Assembly (NCBI RefSeq): GCF_007991215.1
Contig: NZ_BJXX01000013.1
Coordinates: 1 to 64,000 of the forward strand
Source: Aneurinibacillus danicus
GTDB taxonomy: Bacteria; Bacillota; Bacilli; Aneurinibacillales; Aneurinibacillaceae
Direction of reading: 5' to 3'
DNA: 64,000 nt
A program made the translations under genes and the position numbers. The notes below the pieces were generated by a model, which did no database searches, was not told the DNA's origin, and saw nothing but the letters and a program-made list of their open reading frames with translations. This document shows, in pieces, positions 55,386-64,000 of this stretch. Each line of letters begins with the position of its first letter. Position 1 is the stretch's first letter.

Positions 55386-56648
55386 CTATTCTTCTTTCCA
55401 GCTTTCCAGATACGCTTTCTGCTCTTCTGTCAAAGTATCTATGCCCAGTCCCAAAGCTTCCAGCTTCAGACGAGCCACCTGCTCATCCAGTTCATACGGA
55501 ACGTTAAGCACGCGCGCCCCAATCTCTTTGTACCTCTCATTGACATATGCAAGAGACACAGCCTGCAGCGCAAACGTCATATCCATGATTTCCGCCGGGT
55601 GGCCGTCGCCTGCCGCCAGGTTGACGAGGCGGCCTTCCGCCAGCAGATAAATTTTGCGGCCGTCTTTCATGACGTATTCTTCAATGTCTTTGCGTACGAC
55701 GCGTTTGGACGTAGAGAGCGATTCAAGTTCCGGCTTATTGATTTCGACATCGAAATGGCCGGCGTTGGACAGAATCGCGCCGTCTTTCATTACCTCGATA
55801 TGTTCACCGCGGATAACGTCACGGTTGCCGGTTACCGTTACAAAATAATCGCCGTGTTTCGCCGCCTCCGCCATCGGCATAACTTCGAAACCATCCATGT
55901 ATGCTTCGATCGCTTTGATGCCGTCGATTTCAGTAACGATAACTTTGGCGCCGAGACCTTTTGCACGCAGCGCCACGCCACGGCCGCACCAGCCGTAACC
56001 GATAACGACGACCGTTTTGCCCGCAACTACCAGATTGGTCGTGCGGTTGATGCCGTCCCATACGGACTGGCCTGTACCATATCGATTGTCGAACAAATAC
56101 TTGCAGTACGCGTCGTTTACCGCGATCATCGGGAATTTCAATTCGCCCGACTTCTCTAACGCACGGTTACGGATAACGCCTGTCGTCGTTTCTTCGCAGC
56201 CTCCGCGTACCTGCTCAAGCAGGTCCGGACGTTCGGAGTGCAGAATCGTAACGAGGTCGCCGCCGTCGTCAATGATTAAATCCGGTTTTGTTTCAAGCGT
56301 TTTGATAAAGTGTTCTTTATATTCAGCAGGGTCAGGATTGTATTTCGCAAATACTGTGATGCCGTCTTCTACAAGAGCAGCGGCTACATCGTCCTGTGTG
56401 GATAGCGGGTTGCTGCCTGTAATCGTAACGTCGGCTCCGCCGGCTTTCACAACTTTGGCCAGGTATGCCGTTTTTGCTTCCAGGTGCAGCGAAATGGCTA
56501 CTTTTAAGCCTTTGAACGGCTGTTCTTTTTCAAACTGTTCACGAATGCGGTTTAACACGGGCATATGTTCTTTAACCCAGTCAATTTTCAGATGTCCGCT
56601 CGGCGCGAGACTCATGTCGCGCACGATGCTTTTTTCTGTTGTATTCAA
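55386..56648 (-). CDS. ahcY: Adenosylhomocysteinase
   Basis: The 420-residue NAD-dependent enzyme splits S-adenosylhomocysteine to adenosine and homocysteine. The NAD motif [13 protein letters not shown], the substrate region [10 protein letters not shown] and [18 protein letters not shown] are conserved. Start is TTG 56648 after GGGAGG. B. subtilis recycles SAH by the MTAN/LuxS route instead, so an ahcY is informative about the lineage. It stands between mraZ and bshC, which are adjacent in B. subtilis. Confidence 0.95.
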   Translation of the reverse strand: MNTTEKSIVRDMSLAPSGHLKIDWVKEHMPVLNRIREQFEKEQPFKGLKVAISLHLEAKTAYLAKVVKAGGADVTITGSNPLSTQDDVAAALVEDGITVFAKYNPDPAEYKEHFIKTLETKPDLIIDDGGDLVTILHSERPDLLEQVRGGCEETTTGVIRNRALEKSGELKFPMIAVNDAYCKYLFDNRYGTGQSVWDGINRTTNLVVAGKTVVVIGYGWCGRGVALRAKGLGAKVIVTEIDGIKAIEAYMDGFEVMPMAEAAKHGDYFVTVTGNRDVIRGEHIEVMKDGAILSNAGHFDVEINKPELESLSTSKRVVRKDIEEYVMKDGRKIYLLAEGRLVNLAAGDGHPAEIMDMTFALQAVSLAYVNERYKEIGARVLNVPYELDEQVARLKLEALGLGIDTLTEEQKAYLESWKEE

Positions 56649-56666
56649 AATGTCAGCCTCCCGTCT

Positions 56667-58298
56667 TTAATCAATAAATACCGCATAGTGTTCAGGTACA
56701 ACGTCGTACGGATACGAGGCAAACGCTCTGAACCATTCCATGCCGTATTTGTTAAGATAACCAAATATATTGTAAACTCGTTCCTGCGGTTTGTCCAATG
56801 GAAACAGTGAAACTGCAATACGGTCGAATTGGCGCAGCGCCGCTTCATGTTGTTTAACGAAAGCGGCCTGGATTTTGTTTTCATAATAGGAAACCTGTTC
56901 GAGAACTTTTTCCAGGTTTTTTTCACCGAGATTCTGCAGTCCGCGTTCGATTTCCGCCGCATCTCGAATAAGAGGAGTATACAGGCGCGTAATTTTCTCC
57001 CGCACATCATTAAACTTCTCTTCGAAGTTTAGTGTATCCTGAGCGGCAAGGAATTGTTCACGTTTCTCCGCGAGGCCGGTCAACGCCTCTTTCGTGCTCA
57101 CTTCATACTTGCGCATGTTTTTCTGCACCGCGCCTTCGAACAGGCTAAACGACAGCCGCGGAATAAGCGGCGGCATCTCAAAGCCCATGCGTCGGAATGA
57201 CTCGGCATACAGTCCCCAGTAGGCAATCTCCCCCGGTCCGCCGACGAACGCAAGTGTCGGCAGCAAATATTCCTGCATCAACGGTCGCGTCACCACATTG
57301 GCGCTGAATTGCTCTGGATTCTCTTCGAGCATGGTAAGCAATTGTTGTTTGGTATAGGTCTCGCTTCCATCGCGCGTTTGGAATGTGCCGTCCGCAAGCC
57401 GTGTTACACCGACACGCTCCCCTTCCCGATACAGAAAAAATTGCGCGTTTGACCTATCCGTCTCCACCTGCCGATGATAGCCGAGCGCTTCGAGTTTCTC
57501 CCCCTGTATAGATACCGCTTCGTTCAGTTCTTCATTCCGCTCAATAATTTGCGCAAACACCGGCTTCTCTAAGCGTCGTACAAACGGAAGCGCCGCATCC
57601 ATTAGGATAAGTCCCTGTTCGCCGAGCAGCCACGCCATCGTTCGTGCGAAAAAACCGGTGAGCGTATCGGAGCTTTCGGCAAACCGGTACAATGTTTCTT
57701 TTATTTCCCCGGAAAATTCGGTCTCGATTTGTTCGGCGAAATACTCGTCAATAAAGGTACGTATTTCATCCGGAGCTACCGGCAAATGTGAGATGGACGT
57801 CCGTCCTGCGTGCTCTGTCCCAAGCTTTACTTTCTTCACTTCAGACGCGCGCGTTTGTACATACGTATGGTTGACCTCTTCATAGTCATGGTCTTCGCCT
57901 GCAATCCAGAATACCGGAACGACCGGCTTGCCCCGCTTTGCTTCCTGCTCTTCCGCAAGCCGAATGATGGTAATCGCCTTATGAATTGTATAGAGCGGAC
58001 CGGTGAGCACACCCGCCTGCTGGCCCGCCACCGTCACATACGCATCCGGTTGGCGCAGCTTCTCGATGTTCTGTAAGGCATGCGCATGATTGCCGATTTC
58101 CCTGTTAAACGCAAGCAGTCCGTCTACCAGTTCCGGCCGGTTCGATGCCGGATGCGCAGCAAGCCAACTGAGACGCTTCTCAATGCTGGCCTGCTCGTAT
58201 GGTCTATATAAATAAAACTCTTTCACTTTCTCATAGTTATGTATGTAATCACGCACAATCGCTTGGCCGGGTAGTAATCGTACCTTTTGCAGTTGCAC
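56667..58298 (-). CDS. bshC: Bacillithiol biosynthesis cysteine-adding enzyme
   Basis: BshC joins cysteine to glucosaminyl-malate in bacillithiol synthesis. The 543-residue protein has the family pattern VTVAGQQAGVLTGPLYTIHKAITII and VPVFWIAGEDHDYEEVNH, and a C-terminal coiled coil. GTG 58298, six bases after AAAGGA, gives MQLQKVRLLPGQ; an ATG three codons upstream is also possible. bshC upstream of mraZ is conserved across Bacillales. Confidence 0.95.
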   Translation of the reverse strand: MQLQKVRLLPGQAIVRDYIHNYEKVKEFYLYRPYEQASIEKRLSWLAAHPASNRPELVDGLLAFNREIGNHAHALQNIEKLRQPDAYVTVAGQQAGVLTGPLYTIHKAITIIRLAEEQEAKRGKPVVPVFWIAGEDHDYEEVNHTYVQTRASEVKKVKLGTEHAGRTSISHLPVAPDEIRTFIDEYFAEQIETEFSGEIKETLYRFAESSDTLTGFFARTMAWLLGEQGLILMDAALPFVRRLEKPVFAQIIERNEELNEAVSIQGEKLEALGYHRQVETDRSNAQFFLYREGERVGVTRLADGTFQTRDGSETYTKQQLLTMLEENPEQFSANVVTRPLMQEYLLPTLAFVGGPGEIAYWGLYAESFRRMGFEMPPLIPRLSFSLFEGAVQKNMRKYEVSTKEALTGLAEKREQFLAAQDTLNFEEKFNDVREKITRLYTPLIRDAAEIERGLQNLGEKNLEKVLEQVSYYENKIQAAFVKQHEAALRQFDRIAVSLFPLDKPQERVYNIFGYLNKYGMEWFRAFASYPYDVVPEHYAVFID

Positions 58299-58340
58299 AC
58301 GGTTCATCCTTTCTTTGCTTATTTAAAATAAGTATAACAC

Positions 58341-58540
58341 AAAATCACCATCACTTATCTAGCTACAAGCCCTGCCGTGAAAATGAACAAGTGATCGAGC
58401 AACGCTCGTAGTACGAAGGAAAAGAGAGAAGAGAACGAGACAGTGATTTCAATGCAGAAAAAGGCGAAGGCCTTTTTCTTCTCCGGATCTTCTTTCCTCT
58501 TCCCCTTCCTTCTTTTCTCATGATTTTCAAAGAAAAAAGA
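58341..58540 (+). repeat. Element A, copy 4 (diverged, opposite strand)
   Basis: Here the sense strand is plus. ATCACTT (58350-58356) pairs perfectly with AAGTGAT (58389-58395) around the loop CCTGCCGTGAAAATGAAC region, and CTAC (58363-58366) can pair with GTAG (58408-58411), again crossing. A small extra hairpin CGAGC/GCTCG (58396-58408) is inserted. The linker CGAAGGAAAAGAGAG, ATTTCAATGCAG and the terminator GAAAAAGG/CCTTTTTC (58457-58478) match copies 2 and 3, and the pyrimidine tract to 58540 matches copy 3. It lies between minus-strand genes, so no plus-strand gene is downstream. Confidence 0.6.
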
Positions 58541-58577
58541 TAGATGAGAAGTTAGCCTCCCATCTATCTTGTCTCCT

Positions 58578-59174
58578 TCACTCGTGAATATGCTTCTCTG
58601 CCTTATCCTCAAAGGCTGATTGGTCAATCATGTGCTGCACAAGCCCCATTACATACCTCCGGTTTTCTTCCTGCTGATCCGGAAAAAAGAAGCCAATATG
58701 CGTTACCGCTGCCATATACGTCAGTACATGACGCTCCGTCCATGCAGATTGTGCGGTAAACTCGGCAAATACACTGAGCAAGTGCTTTTTAAGCTGCTCG
58801 TGGGCCTGCATCTGTGCCTTGTGGCCTTCATCCCGCATTTCTGCGTTCCGCTGCGGATCTTCAACAATTTCGCGCCAGAAGCTGGAATGACTGGCAGCGA
58901 ATGCGAGCAGAAGCTCGGTAATCGATTGTAGCTTCTCTATGGACGTCTGTTCCTCATCCCGCGTAATCTGGAAAATCCGGTGGTCGAGTTCGTCCGATTG
59001 CTGGACCAGTATCGCCTGATACAGCACCGCTTTATTCGGATAATAGTTATAAATGGTACCGACGGCAATGCCCGCTTCTTTGGCGATAGAGCGCATATCG
59101 GCCTGCCGGTACCCTTTTTCGATGAAAATCTTGTGCGCAGCCGTTAGAATACGCTGTTGAAAGGAATGACTCAT
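58578..59174 (-). CDS. TetR/AcrR-family transcriptional regulator
   Basis: The 198-residue protein from ATG 59174, after GAGGAGC, has the TetR helix-turn-helix RILTAAHKIFIEKGYRQADMRSIAKEAGIAVGTIYNYYPNKAVLY at its N-terminus and a helical ligand domain after it. It lies about 110 bases downstream of the carboxylase operon on the same strand, so it may regulate acyl-CoA metabolism; the ligand is unknown. Confidence 0.9.
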   Translation of the reverse strand: MSHSFQQRILTAAHKIFIEKGYRQADMRSIAKEAGIAVGTIYNYYPNKAVLYQAILVQQSDELDHRIFQITRDEEQTSIEKLQSITELLLAFAASHSSFWREIVEDPQRNAEMRDEGHKAQMQAHEQLKKHLLSVFAEFTAQSAWTERHVLTYMAAVTHIGFFFPDQQEENRRYVMGLVQHMIDQSAFEDKAEKHIHE

Positions 59175-59282
59175 GTTCTTGCTCCTCAATCGCTATCAAT
59201 ATGTTCCATCATAACACATCCGCATACATTCGAAAACGCCAATCGAGGAGCGGTGTGTAGCCGACTCGCCATCACCAAGGGC

Positions 59283-60839
59283 TTATACTGGATAGACCGG
59301 ATGCTTGCGATGCGAGAAGGTCAGTTGTTTGCTGCTATAAACTTCAAGACGGCCAATCAGCTCTTTGCGAAGTTGGTTTCCTTCTACAATTCCATCGATA
59401 ATAAGCTCGGAAGCGAGGCGATAGATATCGATGTCTTCCTGGTATTCCTTTCGTTTTTCCATAACGAACTTTTGGCGTTCCTGCGGGTCTTCGATTGCGT
59501 TAATCTTGTTACTGTACACCGCATTCACGGCTGCTTCAGGACCCATTACCGCAATCTGTGCCGTCGGGAGTGCCAAGCAGCAATCTGGCTCGAACGCAGG
59601 ACCTGCCATTGCGTACAGACCTGCACCGTATGCCTTGCGCACAATCACGGAAATCTTTGGTACAGACGCTTCCGACATCGCCGAAATCATCTTGGCGCCG
59701 TGGCGAATAATACCTGCACGCTCTACTTTCGTACCAATCATAAAACCAGGGACATCAGCAAGGAACAGTAATGGAATGCTATAGGCATCACACAGGTTGA
59801 TGAAACGCGCTGCTTTATCTGCCGAATCGACAAAGAGTACGCCGCCTTTCACGCGCGGCTGGTTTGCAAGGATGCCGACAGGCTTACCGTCCATACGCGC
59901 GAATCCGGTTACCAATTCTGCTGCGAATAACTTTTTCATCTCATAGAAAGAGCCTTCGTCTACAATGGCCTCAATCAACTCATGCATGTTGAACGGCGCG
60001 TTTTGGTTGGTCGGGACAATCTCTTCTACGCTGCGCACGCCTGCCTTCGGCGCTTTCGCCTTGCGTACCGGCGGTTTCTCCTGGAAGTTAGCCGGAAAAT
60101 AAGAGAGGTACTGACGTGCGGATTCAATCGCTTCCTGCTCAGAAGCGGCCAATACGTCGCCGCAACCGCTAACAGAGCAGTGCATGCGGGCACCTCCCAT
60201 TTCTTCAAGCGTAACCTTCTCTCCGATGACCATCTCGGCCATGCGTGGCGAGCCCAGATACATGCTGGCATTGCCATCCACCATAATAACGATGTCGCAG
60301 AATGCCGGGATGTATGCGCCGCCGGCCGCAGAAGGTCCGAACAATACGCATACCTGTGGCACCATACCGGACATCTTCACCTGATTGTAGAAAATGCGGC
60401 CGGCACCACGACGGCCCGGAAACATTTGAATCTGGTCCGTAATGCGCGCCCCTGCTGAATCAACGAGATAAATCATCGGCACACGCAGCTTTTCAGCCGT
60501 TTCTTGAATGCGGATAATCTTCTCAACCGTACGTGCGCCCCAAGACCCGGCTTTGACAGTGGAGTCGTTTGCCATGACGCACACTGTCTGACCATTTACT
60601 TTGCCAATAGCAGTGACCACGCCATCCGCAGGCAAATCGCCAGCCATGAAATTGGCAAACAGGCCATCCTCAAGTTGAAATTCATCATCAAATAACAGCT
60701 TCAGTCGATCACGTACAAAAAGCTTATTCTGTTCTTTGTTTTTGAGATGGTATTTCTCGGCGCCGCCGGCCTGTATCTGCTCAACTCGTTCACGAAGCGT
60801 ATCTGTAAGCGCTTTACTTGCCTGCTGTGTATTGCTCAT
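59283..60839 (-). CDS. Acyl-CoA carboxylase carboxyltransferase subunit (YngE/MccB-like)
   Basis: The 518-residue protein carries both N- and C-terminal carboxyltransferase domains (VYLVDSAGARITDQIQMFPGRRGAGRIFYN-type and SIPLLFLADVPGFMIGTKVERAGIIRHGAKM). Oxyanion-hole glycines lie in GPSAAGGAYIP. With HMG-CoA lyase adjacent, methylcrotonyl-CoA is the likely substrate (leucine breakdown, like B. subtilis yngE); propionyl-CoA is an alternative. It overlaps the lyase gene by 26 bases. Confidence 0.9.
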   Translation of the reverse strand: MSNTQQASKALTDTLRERVEQIQAGGAEKYHLKNKEQNKLFVRDRLKLLFDDEFQLEDGLFANFMAGDLPADGVVTAIGKVNGQTVCVMANDSTVKAGSWGARTVEKIIRIQETAEKLRVPMIYLVDSAGARITDQIQMFPGRRGAGRIFYNQVKMSGMVPQVCVLFGPSAAGGAYIPAFCDIVIMVDGNASMYLGSPRMAEMVIGEKVTLEEMGGARMHCSVSGCGDVLAASEQEAIESARQYLSYFPANFQEKPPVRKAKAPKAGVRSVEEIVPTNQNAPFNMHELIEAIVDEGSFYEMKKLFAAELVTGFARMDGKPVGILANQPRVKGGVLFVDSADKAARFINLCDAYSIPLLFLADVPGFMIGTKVERAGIIRHGAKMISAMSEASVPKISVIVRKAYGAGLYAMAGPAFEPDCCLALPTAQIAVMGPEAAVNAVYSNKINAIEDPQERQKFVMEKRKEYQEDIDIYRLASELIIDGIVEGNQLRKELIGRLEVYSSKQLTFSHRKHPVYPV

Positions 60840-61755
60840 TGCCGCATTCCCCTTCCTTGCCTGTTTTTTTCATTGCCTGCAGTACCCGTGAAGGCAGTGT
60901 GCGGTTCAGCACACGTTCCATAAACGCGCCTGTCTCCACCAGCTTCTCCAGTTGCACGCCCGTCTCTATCCCCATACCATGAAGCATATACACCAGGTCC
61001 TCCGTCGAGATGTTGCCGGATGCGCCCGGAGCATACGGGCAGCCGCCAAGCCCTGCAATCGAGCTGTCAAACGTGCGAATGCCCGCTTCAAGCGCTGCAT
61101 AGACGTTCGCGAGTCCCGTGCCGCGCGTATCGTGGAAATGACCGGCGAGCCGCGCTGCACCAAATTGTTCGATAAGGGAAATAAATCGCTCCTTCACCTG
61201 GCCTGGCGTACCCACGCCGATCGTGTCTCCGATGGAGACTTCATAGACGCCCATGCGCAGCAGCTTCTCCGTTACACGAGCCACTGCCGAAAGAGACACT
61301 TCTCCTTCGTACGGACACCCGAATGCAGTGGACACATAGCCGCGCACACGCATCCCTTCCGCTATGGCTGCCTCAACCACTTCCTGCAGGACCGGGTACG
61401 TTTCTTCAATTGTTTTATTGATGTTGCTTTTGTTGTGCGATTCACTGGCCGACATGAACACGGCAATTTCCCGTATTCCAGTCTGTCTGGCTCGTTCCAA
61501 TCCCTTAAGATTGGGCACAAGCGCACTGTAGACGACATCATCTTCCCGATGCAGTTGATTCAGCACATCAACCGCATCGGCCAGCTGTGGAATCCACTTC
61601 GGATTAACAAAGGAAGTCGCCTCGATATGACGGATCCCTGCACTGACTAATCGCTCAATCAGTTCAACCTTGACAGAAGTAGGAACGCTGTCTTTTTCGT
61701 TCTGCAACCCGTCGCGCGGGCCGACTTCAAAGAGCGTAACCCGGTTATCCATCAT
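60814..61755 (-). CDS. Hydroxymethylglutaryl-CoA lyase (YngG/MvaB-like)
   Basis: The 313-residue TIM-barrel lyase cleaves HMG-CoA to acetyl-CoA and acetoacetate, the end of leucine degradation. The metal-site start LFEVGPRDGLQNE, the HFHDTRG motif and the signature GLGGCPYAPGASGN with its catalytic Cys are present. GGAGG precedes the ATG pair. It links this operon to branched-chain amino-acid breakdown. Confidence 0.94.
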   Translation of the reverse strand: MMDNRVTLFEVGPRDGLQNEKDSVPTSVKVELIERLVSAGIRHIEATSFVNPKWIPQLADAVDVLNQLHREDDVVYSALVPNLKGLERARQTGIREIAVFMSASESHNKSNINKTIEETYPVLQEVVEAAIAEGMRVRGYVSTAFGCPYEGEVSLSAVARVTEKLLRMGVYEVSIGDTIGVGTPGQVKERFISLIEQFGAARLAGHFHDTRGTGLANVYAALEAGIRTFDSSIAGLGGCPYAPGASGNISTEDLVYMLHGMGIETGVQLEKLVETGAFMERVLNRTLPSRVLQAMKKTGKEGECGNEQYTAGK

Positions 61756-61764
61756 GCTACCTCC

Positions 61765-61980
61765 TTATCCTTCAAGCTCGATCAATATATCTCCCTCATT
61801 GACAAAATCACTGATATTTACTTTAATGGCGGTTACTTTTCCGGACACTTCCGCCGCTACCGGCACTTCCATTTTCATGGATTCGAGCATAACGACGTCA
61901 GCGCCTGCCTGCACTTCGTCTCCTTCATTCACCAATATATTGATTACTGTACCTGCCATATTTGCTACAATTTGTTTCAT
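61765..61980 (-). CDS. Biotin carboxyl carrier protein (biotin/lipoyl domain)
   Basis: The 71-residue protein is a lone biotinyl domain with the attachment motif ESMKMEVPV, the Lys being the biotin site. It would shuttle carboxyl groups between the biotin carboxylase and the carboxyltransferase encoded on either side. It corresponds to YngHB of B. subtilis. Confidence 0.93.
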   Translation of the reverse strand: MKQIVANMAGTVINILVNEGDEVQAGADVVMLESMKMEVPVAAEVSGKVTAIKVNISDFVNEGDILIELEG

Positions 61981-61994
61981 ACGCTCTCTTCCCC

Positions 61995-63347
61995 CTATTT
62001 GTTGGTCATTCTTTTCATTTGCTGGACGAATTGCGTCGTATATATACCAGCGGCAAATTCCTCATCACCGAGCACCTCGCTAAGCATTGAGATGTTTGTT
62101 TTAATGCCTTCGATCGCATATTGAGCAAGCGCGTCCTCAGCCCGTGCAATCACTTCCGCCCGCGTGTTGCCGCTGACAATGAGCTTGCCGATCATCGGGT
62201 CATAGAACGGTGTAATCACCGAGCCGGACTCGACTGCGTCATCGATGCGAATCCCTTCACCTTCCGGCTGCTCATAGCGGGAAATCGTACCGGGAGACGG
62301 CATGAATGTAACCGGATCTTCGGCATAGATGCGAAGCTCCATCGCATGCCCCTGCTGTGTTATGTCTTCCTGTGTAAATGGCAGCGCTTTCCCTTCAGCG
62401 ATTGTAAGCTGCAGCTCTACCAAATCAAGCCCCGTTACCGCTTCGGTGACCGGGTGCTCTACCTGCAGGCGTGTATTCATCTCCAGGAAGAAAAATTCTT
62501 TATTCCCGTCCATAATAAATTCGACGGTGCCAACCCCTGTATATTCAACGGCTTGCGCCGCCCGTACAGCAGCGTCACAAATCAGACCCCGTGTCGTCTC
62601 GTCGAGGAAAGGAGAAGGGCTTTCTTCGATTACTTTCTGATGGCGACGCTGAATCGAACATTCACGTTCGAACAAATGCACGATACGGCCATGCTCATCG
62701 CCGGCAATTTGGACCTCAATATGATGCGGATTGTCAATATATTTCTCAATAAACATATCATCGTTACCGAAGTATGCTTTCGCACGTCCTTTGGCAGATT
62801 GAAATGCTTTTCTAACCTCTTCGTCATCGCGGCAAATCTGCATCCCGATACCACCGCCGCCTGCGCTGGCTTTCAGCATGACCGGATACCCGATTTCTGC
62901 TGCGACGCGGCACGCTTCTTCTGCATCTAAAATGTTGCCGTTATAGCCTGGAACGACCGGCACACCTGCTTCTATCATCTTGCTGCGTGCACGAATTTTG
63001 GCGCCCATATCTTCCATCACTTCCGGACGTGGACCTATGAATATCATCCCTTCTTCCGCGCACCGTCTTGCAAAGCGTCCATTCTCGGACAGCAGGCCGT
63101 AGCCCGGGTGGATGGCATCGGCACCATGTTCTTTGGCGGCCTGTAAAATCGTTTCCATATTCAAATAGCTCTGCGCCACCGGCGGCGGACCAATTAAAAC
63201 CGCTGTATCCGCTTCACGCACAAAAGGCATGGTGGCATCGGCCTCGGAATAAACCGCAATCGTACGAATTCCTTTTGCTTTGCACGTTCGTATGATTCGA
63301 CGGGCAATTTCGCCCCGATTCGCAATGAGGACCGTTCTAATTTCCAT
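61995..63347 (-). CDS. Biotin carboxylase subunit of acyl-CoA carboxylase
   Basis: The 450-residue ATP-grasp enzyme carboxylates the biotin carrier. Motifs are VLIANRGEIARRIIRTCK, the glycine-rich loop KASAGGGGIGMQI, ERECSIQRRHQKVIEESPSP and EMNTRLQVEHPVTE. It heads the four-gene set 63347 to 59283 on the minus strand and corresponds to YngH, a second biotin carboxylase apart from the fatty-acid AccC expected elsewhere. Confidence 0.94.
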   Translation of the reverse strand: MEIRTVLIANRGEIARRIIRTCKAKGIRTIAVYSEADATMPFVREADTAVLIGPPPVAQSYLNMETILQAAKEHGADAIHPGYGLLSENGRFARRCAEEGMIFIGPRPEVMEDMGAKIRARSKMIEAGVPVVPGYNGNILDAEEACRVAAEIGYPVMLKASAGGGGIGMQICRDDEEVRKAFQSAKGRAKAYFGNDDMFIEKYIDNPHHIEVQIAGDEHGRIVHLFERECSIQRRHQKVIEESPSPFLDETTRGLICDAAVRAAQAVEYTGVGTVEFIMDGNKEFFFLEMNTRLQVEHPVTEAVTGLDLVELQLTIAEGKALPFTQEDITQQGHAMELRIYAEDPVTFMPSPGTISRYEQPEGEGIRIDDAVESGSVITPFYDPMIGKLIVSGNTRAEVIARAEDALAQYAIEGIKTNISMLSEVLGDEEFAAGIYTTQFVQQMKRMTNK

Positions 63348-63457
63348 TCGCTCACCCTTTCATGCACAATATGTAAAAATAGGTTGCTATATCTTATTAG
63401 TTTCTACAAACGCTCAAAAATACCTTTTTACTTTCGAAATTTTTTTAATTGTGCAGT

Positions 63458-63518
63458 ATAAAAAAAGAGAGACAGAAGAGCAAAGCCTATGCCCTGCCCT
63501 GATCTGTCCCTCTTTTTT
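63458..63518 (-). terminator. Terminator between the RsfA-family gene and the carboxylase operon
   Basis: AAAAAAGAGGGACAGA pairs with TCTGTCTCTCTTTTTT with one mismatch around a 26-base loop. T runs on both strands could end either direction; on the minus strand it closes the RsfA-family gene three bases after its stop. Confidence 0.75.
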
Positions 63519-63521
63519 ACT

Positions 63522-64000
63522 CTACCGGTAATCGACACGCTCGAGGTTACCGTTGGCATCCATCTTAAAACGCTGCTTGACATCCACGTCTTCTTCGCTG
63601 CCGAGAAACGCCATTTTCCGCGCACGGTCCATAATTTGAATCAGCGCTTTGTAATCGTCATTGACAACTTGATAGTTCGACTTCATTAAAGACAACTCTT
63701 CTTTCAGACTCTCATTCTCGGCGCGCAATTCTTCCAGCTCTCTGCGGCTATCCTCAGCTTCTTTTTCCAACTGCTTCATACGCTTGAATACATCCTTCTG
63801 ACCGCGCAAGAAGCGAATGACCACATCGAACGAAAGCTCTTCCTGCATCTCCTGATGCCGCAAAGCCACCGTTTCTTTTCCATTAGTCTGGTTATTCTCT
63901 TCTACTAGACTTGCCTCTTCTACCAGGGAAAGAGAAGCTACGCTTTTGAGCTTCCGCTTCGCTTTCTTCCGCTCCTGACGGTGAGCCTTGGCGATTTGAA
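63522..64000 (-). CDS. RsfA-family prespore-specific regulator (5' part outside window)
   Basis: The frame stays open to the window end, so the gene is partial. The visible 159 codons start QIAKAHRQERKKAKRKLK, then EELSFDVVIRFLRGQKDVF, a coiled coil (residues about 75-120) and end KMDANGNLERVDYR. This matches the C-terminal part of RsfA/YlbO proteins, which carry an N-terminal Myb-like DNA-binding domain and adjust forespore SigF genes. In B. subtilis ylbO lies near bshC, in keeping with this location. An internal GTG at 63869 should not be taken as the start. Confidence 0.82.
   Translation of the reverse strand, partial: QIAKAHRQERKKAKRKLKSVASLSLVEEASLVEENNQTNGKETVALRHQEMQEELSFDVVIRFLRGQKDVFKRMKQLEKEAEDSRRELEELRAENESLKEELSLMKSNYQVVNDDYKALIQIMDRARKMAFLGSEEDVDVKQRFKMDANGNLERVDYR

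Overview
The window comes from a low-GC Gram-positive, endospore-forming bacterium of the order Bacillales. The evidence is spoIIGA-sigE-sigG, spoVD, a SpoVE-type gene, an RsfA-family gene, a Bacillus-type PyrR-controlled pyrimidine operon, bshC (bacillithiol), RqcH and strong AGGAGG ribosome sites. Gene content and order (murA inside the dcw cluster, ahcY present) suggest the Aneurinibacillus/Brevibacillus branch. That placement is inference. Almost all genes from 8.5 kb onward are on the minus strand, so the biological reading order runs from high to low coordinates.

Layout. 1-4.6 kb is a visibly AT-richer accessory stretch: a truncated copy of a structured repeat, a 53-aa membrane peptide, an IS200/IS605-type transposase, small membrane/HPP/CGNR proteins, a Xre regulator facing a truncated relative across paired operators, and a decayed tyrosine integrase. 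4.6-8.4 kb (+) holds rqcH and a MOP/SpoVB-type flippase carrying an unusual inserted copper-amine-oxidase-N-like domain. 8.5-19.8 kb (-) is the pyrimidine operon pyrR-uraA-pyrC-carA-carB-pyrK-pyrD-pyrF-pyrE with three PyrR RNA sites; pyrB is absent. 19.8-28.2 kb (-) is ylmC-pgeF-ylmE-sepF-ylmG-ylmH-divIVA-ileS-lspA-rluD. 28.2-32.0 kb is an inserted cassette (orphan amino-acid binding lipoprotein and a YtrA-like GntR/ABC operon) bounded by two direct copies of the structured repeat. 32.0-34.7 kb is spoIIGA-sigE-sigG. 35-55.2 kb is the division/cell-wall (dcw) cluster from mraZ to ftsZ. 55.4-59.2 kb holds ahcY, bshC, another repeat copy and a TetR regulator. 59.3-63.4 kb is a leucine-degradation-type acyl-CoA carboxylase/HMG-CoA lyase operon, and the window ends inside an RsfA-family gene.

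How the parts work together. The dcw genes make lipid II precursors (murA, murB, murD, murE, mraY, murG), polymerise and cross-link septal wall (pbpB, spoVE/ftsW) and build the divisome (ftsL, divIB, ftsA, ftsZ, sepF, divIVA). spoVD and the sigma-factor genes turn the same locus to sporulation.

The most unusual signal is a dispersed element, here called element A, seen at 2-66, 28257-28395, 31795-31990 and 58341-58540, with partial relatives at 24100-24235 and in the sigE leader. Its sense strand carries a potential H-type pseudoknot whose first stem changes sequence but keeps pairing between copies, then a purine-rich linker and a GAAAAAGG/CCTTTTTC terminator hairpin. I do not recognise it as a named RNA family.
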